Positions 1 through 6,059 of a stretch of 7,523 bases of DNA are shown piece by piece. The position numbers and the translations under genes are program-made. Source of the DNA: Clostridiales bacterium (GTDB taxonomy: Bacteria; Bacillota; Clostridia; Saccharofermentanales; UBA5734); assembly GCA_003451915.1 (NCBI GenBank), contig DMJC01000018.1:1-7523 (forward strand), in the 5' to 3' direction. Positions within the stretch are counted from its first letter, which is position 1, and every line of letters begins with the position of its first letter. A model generated the notes under the pieces. It searched no databases and was not told the origin of the DNA. It saw nothing but the letters and a program-made list of their open reading frames with translations.

Positions 1-1
1 A

Positions 2-502
2 ATCGGTGGTGTGGGTAACCAGGACGGCAAGCGTTATGTGGTTCGGTTTGTGCATGAGGATGCCACCGATGGCGATATCCGTGTGACGATTGTCGGCGGT
101 AACCAGGGCGAACTGGCCCTGTCGTTCGCCAAGGACAAGGAAACTGTCATCGACGCCGAGTTCATGGCCATTCCCCACGATTCCGACGGTACGCTGGTCC
201 TGTTCGAAGAGGACATCGCCGGGCTGATCGCACTGACCATCACCTCAGTTGCCGGTACGACAACCGGTAAGACCCTGATAACCGTAGCACCTGTGCTGGA
301 TCCATTTAATACATATCTATATAAGGCTGCAGTCAGTATCACTTTGCCTGCTTTCAATGACGATCTGTCTACTGGTTGGACGGCCTGGGACGGTGCTGCC
401 GAAATCACAGCCACGACCGGACATGAAATTACCATTGCGGAAATCGATGGCGGCAAGCTCTGTCAGGCAGCTGGCAAGACCACGGTTGTGGCCAAGGCAT
501 AG
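2..502 (+). CDS. Major tail (tube) protein, 3' part of gene, cut by the window edge
   Basis: This is the subunit that polymerises into the tail tube. The frame is open to the left edge (codons ATC GGT GGT precede a GTG at 11), so that GTG is internal and the true start lies outside the window. The visible protein reads IGGVGNQDGKRYVVRF, then VHEDATDGDIRVTIVGG and SFAKDKETVIDAEFMAIP, a pattern I recognise from major tail proteins of Gram-positive siphophages (known family resemblance, not searched). From about base 290 a second, smaller beta-rich segment follows, with Gly-Trp-Thr-Ala-Trp and ITATTGHEITIAEID. This looks like the surface decoration domain often added to the C-terminus of tube proteins. 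The stop is TAG at 500-502. The next gene starts 13 bases later, and its ribosome binding site begins right at this stop. The order before a tail chaperone and tape measure gene supports the call. Function is fairly sure; the identity of the C-terminal domain is less so. Confidence 0.85.
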   Translation: MGGVGNQDGKRYVVRFVHEDATDGDIRVTIVGGNQGELALSFAKDKETVIDAEFMAIPHDSDGTLVLFEEDIAGLIALTITSVAGTTTGKTLITVAPVLDPFNTYLYKAAVSITLPAFNDDLSTGWTAWDGAAEITATTGHEITIAEIDGGKLCQAAGKTTVVAKA

Positions 503-515
503 GGAGGTAGCATAA

Positions 516-887
516 ATGTTGGACTTTACCCAATCGGCTAAGCGTTTTTTGGCAGTGAACCTGATCAACAACCAGCAGGTCCGGGTGCGTATGCCCACAA
601 AAAAAGTCTTTGATGCGCTTTTAGGTCTCCGCGACAGGTTAACCGGTCAGATCGCTGACGATGCCGGACAGCTGGATGAAATCTTTGGGCTGATTGCCAT
701 CGTCATGTCGAATAACCTGGAACACGTCGAAATCTCGCATGAATATCTGGCCGAGCTCTTCGATGTTGAGGATATTCAGACCTTTTTTCAGGCGTACATG
801 GCCTTTATCAACGGGGTCGTGTCAGACCCAAACTCCAAATCCCCTCCATCCCAGACACCGGATCAGAAAAGTACTACCGGTGCCTGA
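516..887 (+). CDS. Tail assembly chaperone, short (gpG-like) form
   Basis: A cytoplasmic, non-structural chaperone of 123 residues that binds the tape measure protein during tail assembly; it is analogous to lambda gpG and not part of the virion. Start ATG 516 has GGAGG at 503-507, 8 bases upstream. The N-terminal part is a small mixed alpha/beta domain (MLDFTQSAKRFLAVNLINNQ, then RVRMPTKKVFDALLGLRDRL). A helical part follows, with ELFDVEDIQTFFQAYMAFIN at about residues 80-100, typical of chaperones placed between tail tube and tape measure genes of Gram-positive phages. The last 17 residues in the unshifted frame (after Asn106) are polar, low in complexity and rich in Ser, Pro, Thr and Gln. 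That is usual for the part read only when no frameshift occurs. The stop is TGA at 885-887. Position and the overlapping -1 frame make the call strong, even though primary sequence in this family is poorly conserved. Confidence 0.88.
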   Translation: MLDFTQSAKRFLAVNLINNQQVRVRMPTKKVFDALLGLRDRLTGQIADDAGQLDEIFGLIAIVMSNNLEHVEISHEYLAELFDVEDIQTFFQAYMAFINGVVSDPNSKSPPSQTPDQKSTTGA

Positions 888-1111
888 CACAGTGGGAGCG
901 GCTGGTCCATGACCATTCCGGCCTGAACTTCAAAGAAATTGGTGATCTGCCCCTGGATGAGTATCTCTGCCTTCGCCGGGATGCTTACATTTTCATGCTT
1001 GAGCAGACCGAAGAAGGCCGGAAATACCTGGAACAATGTTGGATCATGGACCAGACATCCCCGGATCGAGGGGCATTACGCGATAAACACGGTCGACGCC
1101 AAAGGAGGTGA
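516..1111 (+). CDS. Tail assembly chaperone, long frameshifted (gpGT-like) form
   Basis: Reading would be join(516..833, 833..1111): 106 shared residues, then 92 from the -1 frame, 198 in all. C833 is read twice. After ...SDPN the fusion continues LQIPSIPDTGSEKYYRCL and then a charged helical domain with GLNFKEIGDLPLDEYL, EQTEEGRKYLEQCW and DQTSPDRGALRDKHGRR, ending at TGA 1109-1111. I know this 'LPLDEY..LRRDA....EQTEEG..YLE.CW' pattern from the second frame of tail chaperone pairs in Clostridia and related phages. It has no credible start codon or ribosome binding site of its own, and it fills the otherwise empty 887-1108 stretch. By analogy with lambda, the T part recruits tube protein to the chaperone-coated tape measure. 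The shift frequency cannot be read from sequence. The exact fusion point rests on the slippery heptamer at 827-833. Confidence 0.83.
827..833 (+). promoter_or_regulatory. -1 ribosomal slippery heptamer C CCA AAC
   Basis: CCCAAAC sits in the chaperone gene with the phasing needed for -1 slippage: the zero-frame codons are GAC, CCA (828-830) and AAC (831-833). After slipping one base back, the tRNAs for CCA and AAC face CCC and AAA, which fits the X XXY YYZ rule. The -1 frame is open from upstream of the heptamer through to 1111. Other homopolymer runs nearby (TTT TTT at 783-788, AAAA at 867-870) do not fit the rule in phase. This is the only good candidate before the zero-frame stop at 885-887. 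Confidence 0.8.
852..886 (+). other. Possible RNA hairpin downstream of the slippery site
   Basis: CACCGG (856-861) can pair with CCGGTG (877-882) around a 15-base loop. The stem extends through one A/C mismatch to CAG (852-854) with CTG (884-886). An alternative outer pairing is TCCCA (849-853) with TGGGA (893-897). Such a structure could stimulate the -1 shift, but its base is 18 bases past the heptamer, longer than the usual 5 to 9, so its role is uncertain. Confidence 0.3.
1103..1108 (+). promoter_or_regulatory. Ribosome binding site of the tape measure gene, inside the end of the chaperone T frame
   Basis: AGGAGG lies 8 bases before ATG 1117 and also encodes the last two arginines of the long chaperone form. 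It decides the start: the longer in-frame GTG at 1108 overlaps this site and so cannot be its target. The arrangement suggests that frameshifted ribosomes ending at 1111 could couple translation to the tape measure gene. Confidence 0.8.
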
Positions 1112-1116
1112 GCGGT

Positions 1117-3558
1117 ATGTCCAAAGGAATTCGCGGCATCACGGTCGAGATTAATGGTAATACCGCTCCTCTCGACAAGGCACTGAAAAATGTCAATTCT
1201 ACTGCGAAGAGTCTGCAATCTGAACTAACTGCGGTGGAAAAGGCTCTGAAACTTGATCCCAACAACATCACCCTGACCGCGCAAAAGAGCCAGATTCTCA
1301 AAGAGGAAATCGCCGCCACCAAGGAGAAACTGGATGCTTTGAAGGCAGCCCAGGCACAGGTTAAGGCGCAGTTCGCTGCCGGAACGATTGATACAGAGCA
1401 GTTTCGAGCTTTTCAGCGTGAACTGGAGACAACTAAATCCAAGCTGAATAGCCTGAAGGAAGAAAACAAATCGGTGTCGGTCATCGGTACGGCCTTTGCT
1501 GCGGTCAAAGAAAAGGTCCAGGCGGTTCTGGACAAACTGGTGCCGGTCGCCAATGGTATCAGGAAGGTTGGCGAGGTATCAAGCAAGCTGGCCGTTGGCG
1601 GGGTTAAAGTGGTCAGAACCGCTGTTAATGGCGCGGCTCAAGCGCTGAAGGCGTACACCACCGGAGCGGCTGCAGCGGGCACGGTGATCACGGCGATGAC
1701 CGTGAAAGCGGCCACGGCAGCGGACGAGATCAATACGCTGGCCAAACAGACCGGGCTTTCGACTGACCAGATCCAGAAGTTCCAGTTCGCCAGTGAAGTT
1801 ATCGACGTGCCGATGGAGACCCTGACCGGTTCCATGGCCAAACTGACCCGGAACATGGCTGCTGCCACTGACCCGACCAAAGGTGTAGGTAAGGCTTTTT
1901 CTGAGCTGGGCGTCAAGGTTCGAGATAGTGAGGGTAACCTCAGAAGCAATCAGGATGTGTTCAATGACGCCCTTCTGGCCCTGGGCAAGATGGAAAACGC
2001 CACCGAACGTGACGCTTTAGCTATGCAGCTCTTTGGCAAGTCTGCTCAGGACCTCAATCCCCTGATCCTTGGCGGAGCGGATGCGCTAAAACAACTGGGC
2101 GATGATGCCGACCGGGCTGGGCTGATAATGTCTCAGGACGCACTGGACAACCTCAATGGCTTCAGGGATAGTCTCGATGTTCTGAAGTCCAGTGCTGGTG
2201 CAGCCAGTAATGTCCTGGCTGGTACATTTGCCGGCGGCATGAAAACGTCAGTGGATATCATCAATCGCTTGATCCCGCAGGTTACCGGATCACTGGTACA
2301 GCTGTTCAGCGGCGAGAATTTGGGGTTAGCCCAGAAGAAACTAACTGCAAACCTGACCTCGGGGTTTTCACAACTGATCCACGATTTCGGTAAGCAGTTG
2401 CCGACTTTCCTCGACGGATTCAATGCGGTAATCATTTCGCTGGTAACAGCAATCATCGCGGTTATGCCCCAGGCGATTAACACCATCTTACCGGCACTGA
2501 TCCAGGGGCTGACGGATCTGGTGAGTGGTTTACTGACGCAGATCCCCATTCTGCTGCCGATTTTGCTGAATGCCGGCATGCAATTGTTCATGGGGCTGAT
2601 AGATGGCCTGAATCTGGTCATCCCGCAGCTGGTGGCCATGCTTCCGTCTCTGATTCAGCAGTTGGGTAATACGGTCCTGGCGAATCTGCCCGTGATCATT
2701 CAGGCGGGCATTCAACTGCTGATCAGCCTGATGCAGGGTGTGGTTCAGACCATCCCGCAGCTGATTCCGATCGCCATCGATGCGGTTTTTCTGATCATAG
2801 ATACGCTGTTGGATAATCTGGATCTCCTGATCGATGCGGGTATTGAGTTGATCCTGGCCGTTAGCATGGGATTGATCAATGCGCTGCCGAGGCTGGTTGA
2901 GAAGATCCCGATGATCATCGAAAAGCTGGTGCTGGCGATCATGAGAAATTTGCCGAAGATCCTGGATGCCGGACTTCAGATTATTGTCGCCCTGGGTTCG
3001 GCCTTGATCACCAATGTACCAGTGCTGGTCAGTAAGATCCCGCAGATCCTGGATTCACTGAAAACCGGGTTTATGAACATGCTATACCGGATCAAGGATA
3101 TCGGTGCGGAACTGATCTCTGGACTCTGGACGGGTATCCGGGATAAGTTCAGTTGGCTCACGGAGAAGATACGCGGGTTTGCCGGGGATGTCCTGGGCTC
3201 GATCAAGAAGTTTTTCGGTATCAACTCCCCGTCCAAAGAGACTCATCTGTTCGGCGACTTCATTGCCCAGGGTCTGGCTCTGGGTATCACGGATGGCGCA
3301 AAAGATGTGCTGGGCTCGGTCAATAAGCTGACCGCGGATGCCATGTCAGCGTTCGGTAATCTGGACCTTTCAGCATCGGCGGGACTAAACTGGCAAAATT
3401 CGATGAGTCGCCAAATCGAGCCAAAACGCGCTGCCAGTTCAGTAGCTACGACTGCCAGCAATACGACAATCAACCTTAATGGGAACTATAGTTTTCGGGA
3501 TAGGGACGAGATCGATTATTTTATGAACAGGATGGAACTGGCCGTGAGGAGGGTGTGA
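1117..3558 (+). CDS. Tail tape measure protein, 813 aa
   Basis: It occupies the lumen of the growing tail tube, sets its length and is thought to help DNA entry at injection. It starts at ATG 1117 (ribosome binding site 1103-1108). Residues about 15-125 are charged and helical, probably coiled coil (KALKLDPNNITLTAQKSQ, KLNSLKEENKS). A Gly/Ala-rich segment follows, then the conserved tape measure core at about 200-355, with DEINTLAKQTGLSTDQIQK, LFGKSAQDLNPLI and NGFRDSLDVLKSS. Residues about 428-655 are very hydrophobic and made of 44-residue repeats (separate entry). The end has the familiar GLWTGIRDKFSWLTEKI, FFGINSPSKETHLFGDF and NLNGNYSFRDRDEIDYFM motifs. From the rule of about 0.15 nm of tail per residue, a tail near 120 nm is expected (inference). 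The stop at 3556-3558 is one base from the Dit start. The call is strong. Confidence 0.95.
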   Translation: MSKGIRGITVEINGNTAPLDKALKNVNSTAKSLQSELTAVEKALKLDPNNITLTAQKSQILKEEIAATKEKLDALKAAQAQVKAQFAAGTIDTEQFRAFQRELETTKSKLNSLKEENKSVSVIGTAFAAVKEKVQAVLDKLVPVANGIRKVGEVSSKLAVGGVKVVRTAVNGAAQALKAYTTGAAAAGTVITAMTVKAATAADEINTLAKQTGLSTDQIQKFQFASEVIDVPMETLTGSMAKLTRNMAAATDPTKGVGKAFSELGVKVRDSEGNLRSNQDVFNDALLALGKMENATERDALAMQLFGKSAQDLNPLILGGADALKQLGDDADRAGLIMSQDALDNLNGFRDSLDVLKSSAGAASNVLAGTFAGGMKTSVDIINRLIPQVTGSLVQLFSGENLGLAQKKLTANLTSGFSQLIHDFGKQLPTFLDGFNAVIISLVTAIIAVMPQAINTILPALIQGLTDLVSGLLTQIPILLPILLNAGMQLFMGLIDGLNLVIPQLVAMLPSLIQQLGNTVLANLPVIIQAGIQLLISLMQGVVQTIPQLIPIAIDAVFLIIDTLLDNLDLLIDAGIELILAVSMGLINALPRLVEKIPMIIEKLVLAIMRNLPKILDAGLQIIVALGSALITNVPVLVSKIPQILDSLKTGFMNMLYRIKDIGAELISGLWTGIRDKFSWLTEKIRGFAGDVLGSIKKFFGINSPSKETHLFGDFIAQGLALGITDGAKDVLGSVNKLTADAMSAFGNLDLSASAGLNWQNSMSRQIEPKRAASSVATTASNTTINLNGNYSFRDRDEIDYFMNRMELAVRRV
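2554..3081 (+). repeat. Four tandem 44-residue (132-base) protein repeats in the tape measure protein
   Basis: Units run 2554-2685, 2686-2817, 2818-2949 and 2950-3081 (residues 480-523, 524-567, 568-611, 612-655). They open LPILLNAGMQL, LPVIIQAGIQL, LDLLIDAGIEL and LPKILDAGLQI, each exactly 44 residues apart with no gaps. A Pro recurs near position 24 in three of them (VIPQL, TIPQL, ALPRL), with VPVL near it in the fourth. A more diverged unit of 52 residues precedes them (2398-2553, LPTFLDGFNAV). The DNA has diverged, so the repeat is old and kept at protein level. 44 equals four 11-residue hendecads, in line with the 11-residue periodicity known in other tape measure proteins. Confidence 0.85.
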
Positions 3559-3559
3559 C

Positions 3560-4255
3560 ATGACGATCAATGAAATTGACCTCGCCTCCTTCGGCGCAAC
3601 GCTACTGACCAAACAAGTCAGCAACCATGATGTGGTCCAGATTTATGACTGGCTGGACGGCGCATCAAGCCCGGTGTTTTCACGGTCCGAGCAAAAATTC
3701 AAGGACATTACCCTGACGATCCTTTTGGAATCGTCGTCGGAATCGGAAACCGAAAGCCAGTTTTCGACTCTGATCCGGGCTCTGCAGACCTGCACGATCG
3801 CGTTTGACGGTTTAACAAAACTGTACGACTGCCATTTCAAAGGAAAAGCAGAACCCAAACATCTCAATACTTGCTCTTGGCTGGTGGACATCGACCTGTT
3901 GTGCCACAAGACCTATCTGCCGGAGGCGATCATCACAGCCAATGGCGTCTGCATGAAATCAATCACCATTCTAGGTGTACAGCCGTCGCCGTGCTTCATT
4001 ACAGTGACACCGACAGTGGACATCGCTGAATTTGTGATCCTCGGGTTTGAGTCTGACATCCGGCTCCAGAACTTGGAAGCCAATAAACCCCATGTGGTGG
4101 ATGGTTATCTGTATCGTTACTTGAAAGATGGCGTGAACGATATAGCCAATTTGGACGCCTTCGCCTGGCCGGTGCTGCCGGTTGGCACGACCAACCTGAT
4201 CTTCAGCCATACAACAGCCAATATTTCGATCCAGTACTACCCTATTTTCAACTGA
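3560..4255 (+). CDS. Distal tail protein (Dit), siphovirus tail component family
   Basis: Dit proteins form the hexameric ring that joins the last tube ring to the tail tip and serves as the baseplate hub. Start ATG 3560 has AGGAGGG at 3547-3553, 6 bases upstream, and lies one base after the tape measure stop, so translation is probably coupled. The 231 residues match the usual size of a minimal Dit (about 230-260) with no inserted carbohydrate-binding module visible. The N-terminus (MTINEIDLASFGATLL) and the bulky, charged FSRSEQKFKDITLTILLES segment fit the N-terminal belt domain. The C-terminus FAWPVLPVGTTNLIF then NISIQYYPIF (about 200-230) is the jelly-roll ending I recognise from this family. 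The position directly between tape measure and Tal is the standard one. The two-domain assignment is inferred from order and end motifs, not from a search. Confidence 0.85.
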   Translation: MTINEIDLASFGATLLTKQVSNHDVVQIYDWLDGASSPVFSRSEQKFKDITLTILLESSSESETESQFSTLIRALQTCTIAFDGLTKLYDCHFKGKAEPKHLNTCSWLVDIDLLCHKTYLPEAIITANGVCMKSITILGVQPSPCFITVTPTVDIAEFVILGFESDIRLQNLEANKPHVVDGYLYRYLKDGVNDIANLDAFAWPVLPVGTTNLIFSHTTANISIQYYPIFN

Positions 4256-4268
4256 AGGGAGGGCATCC

Positions 4269-6044
4269 ATGCTCAAGTTATTAAGTGGTAGCAGGGCGAT
4301 GGTTGCCCTCCTGACCCAGCTCAAGGATTTCTCCATCGAGTCGGACCTGACCACCGCTGATAAGCTGATCAGCTTCAAACTGCCCAAATCAGTCCTGCCG
4401 CGATCGCTACTAAAGCAGGAGTATTTTCTGCAGTCAGCAACCGACGAGTATGTGATCAAGGAAATCAACTTCAGCGATGAAGATTTCTATGAAGTGTTCG
4501 GCAAGCTCAATCTGGACAGCCTGCGTGGCAAGGCCTACCTCACGTACGAAACCGAGTCTGTCACACTGAGCACCGTGCTCACCGAAATTACAGCTGACAC
4601 GGGTTGGACGTTCCAACAGGTCGATGCCAACACCAAGCTGCGCACCCTGCGCCTGAACAATGTTTCGGTCTACCAGATCATCCTGGAATGCTGCGCGGTC
4701 TATGGTTGTGAGGTCTGGTTTGACACCTTGAATCGAGTGGTCCGGTTTTACACCCGGCGTGGTCTGGATCGCGGAGCGTATGTTTACAGCGAACTGAATC
4801 TGCGCGACCGTGATTACCAGTCGGATACTTATGAACTGGCGACTAGGCTTTACCCCTATGGCAAGGATGGTTTATCCATTGCTTCGGTTAATAGCGGGCT
4901 GGAGTATATCGACAATACGCAGTTTACGACGAAAATCATCGAGCGAAAGTTGGTCGACGATCGCTATACCAACGCTCAGTCGCTCTATGAAGACGCGGTC
5001 TCCATCCTAGACGTGCTCAGTAAACCGCGCGTATCGTTTCGGGTGGATGTCATGAACCTTGCTGCCAGCCGACCGGAATACAATATCTTGGATTTCCAGT
5101 TGGGTGACATGGTTCGGGTTTTTGACAAGACAAATCAGTTCACGGATATCCAGAGGATTGTTCGCCTGGTTAAATATCCGCTGACACCGGAAAAGAATAA
5201 AGCAGATTTTTCCAACAGCCCCGTCAAATACAGTGGTAACAGTTCCAAGCAGATCGCCGACCTTGGCCAGATTCTTACCAGCACCAAAGCAGAGCTCAAT
5301 GAGGCAATTGATCAGGTAACGGCGCTGGTTATGAACGGCGAAACCGGCAATGTGGTCATGCGCTATAACGAGGAAAACCAGCCTTACGAGATCCTGATCA
5401 TGGACACGGCCGACATCAATACCGCAACCAGGGTCTGGCGCTGGAACATGAGCGGGCTCAGCTACTCCGCATCCGGGTATAGCGGGCCATACACTACGGC
5501 GATCACCATGGACGGCCAGATCGTCGCCAATTTCATCACGACCGGAATCCTGTCTGCTGACCGCATCGCTGCGCACAGCCTGACTGCTGAAAAGCTGGTG
5601 ACTGGGACGATCACGGCTGAAAGTGGTGTCATTGCTGATCTAGCAATCACCACAGCCAAGATTGCTGTCGGAGCGATTACAACAGCTCTAATCGAAACGG
5701 GCGCTGTTGAAACGGCTCAGATCGCGGATGGTTCGATTACCGATGCCAAGATTGTCGGGATGACTGCCAACAAGATCACTGCGGGTACGATTGATGCAGC
5801 CAATATCAATGTCATTAACCTAAATGCGGATTCGCTGACCGTTGGCACGATCAACGGCCAACGCATAGAAGATGGCGCCATCTCAGCCGACAAGCTGGCA
5901 GCGGGTGCTGTTACCGCTGAAAAGGTCGCTGTTGGCGCAATATCCGCTGATCATCTGGCAAACGGCAGCATCACCTCGGAGAAGATCGCTGAAGGGGCTA
6001 TCAAGGAAAGCCAGGTCAACTGGTCCACTCACCTATTGTTTTGA
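4269..6044 (+). CDS. Tal-type tail-tip protein with C-terminal decapeptide repeats
   Basis: This is a tail-associated protein of the hub below Dit (prophage tail / minor structural protein family), 591 aa. ATG 4269 has AGGGAGGG at 4256-4263, 5 bases upstream. Residues 1 to about 345 are the conserved baseplate module, with FKLPKSVLPRSLL, GCEVWFDT (146-153), LATRLYPYGKDGL (190-202), RYTNAQSLYEDAVSILD and FQLGDMVRVFD. A short helical linker (QILTSTKAELNEAIDQVTAL) follows. Next comes the module WRWNMSGLSYS...GYSGPYTTAITMDGQIV (about 390-420), which I recognise from many Firmicutes tail proteins. Residues about 429-578 are decapeptide repeats, and the protein ends VNWSTHLLF. I see no cysteine/histidine peptidase motif or lysozyme domain, so the structural hub role is supported while an enzymatic one is not. 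The repeats suggest that it carries its own stalk. It is followed after 15 bases by a fibre-like gene. Confidence 0.85.
   Translation: MLKLLSGSRAMVALLTQLKDFSIESDLTTADKLISFKLPKSVLPRSLLKQEYFLQSATDEYVIKEINFSDEDFYEVFGKLNLDSLRGKAYLTYETESVTLSTVLTEITADTGWTFQQVDANTKLRTLRLNNVSVYQIILECCAVYGCEVWFDTLNRVVRFYTRRGLDRGAYVYSELNLRDRDYQSDTYELATRLYPYGKDGLSIASVNSGLEYIDNTQFTTKIIERKLVDDRYTNAQSLYEDAVSILDVLSKPRVSFRVDVMNLAASRPEYNILDFQLGDMVRVFDKTNQFTDIQRIVRLVKYPLTPEKNKADFSNSPVKYSGNSSKQIADLGQILTSTKAELNEAIDQVTALVMNGETGNVVMRYNEENQPYEILIMDTADINTATRVWRWNMSGLSYSASGYSGPYTTAITMDGQIVANFITTGILSADRIAAHSLTAEKLVTGTITAESGVIADLAITTAKIAVGAITTALIETGAVETAQIADGSITDAKIVGMTANKITAGTIDAANINVINLNADSLTVGTINGQRIEDGAISADKLAAGAVTAEKVAVGAISADHLANGSITSEKIAEGAIKESQVNWSTHLLF
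5553..6002 (+). repeat. About 15 imperfect 10-residue repeats at the C-terminus of the Tal protein
   Basis: Units such as TAEKLVTGTI, TTAKIAVGAI, ETAQIADGSI, SADKLAAGAV, TAEKVAVGAI, SADHLANGSI and TSEKIAEGAI follow a pattern [ST]-A-[DE]-K-[IL]-x-x-G-[AS]-[IV]. Most are exactly 10 residues; one is 12 (5613-5648) and two are 9 (5739-5792). They end just before KESQVNWSTHLLF. Regular small and beta-branched residues with Gly at fixed spacing suggest an elongated trimeric beta-structured shaft, as in phage fibres (inference). Confidence 0.85.
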
Positions 6045-6059
6045 AGGAGACATTTTGAC

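Noticed and set aside
11..502. GTG at 11 as the start of the first gene
   Set aside because: The frame is open upstream to the window edge and the residues before it (Ile-Gly-Gly) continue the tube protein pattern; no ribosome binding site precedes it.
783..788. TTTTTT run as a slippery site
   Set aside because: In the zero frame it reads ACC TTT TTT CAG, so the base before TTT is C and the X XXY YYZ rule fails; the in-phase CCCAAAC downstream is better.
1108..1116. GTG 1108 as the tape measure start, adding three residues
   Set aside because: It overlaps the AGGAGG that serves ATG 1117, leaving no ribosome binding site at proper spacing.
939..1154. A + strand open frame of 71 codons over the chaperone T region
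   Set aside because: No ribosome binding site. It overlaps the coherent -1 frame T domain and the tape measure start, and the translation has no recognisable character.
2133..2639. A 168-codon - strand open frame inside the tape measure gene
   Set aside because: It is antisense to the conserved tape measure core; the long frame results from the codon bias of the real gene.
5007..5576. A 189-codon - strand open frame inside the Tal gene
   Set aside because: It lies antisense to the well-conserved Tal module; no ribosome binding site, and a His/Asp/Gly-rich translation without domain character.
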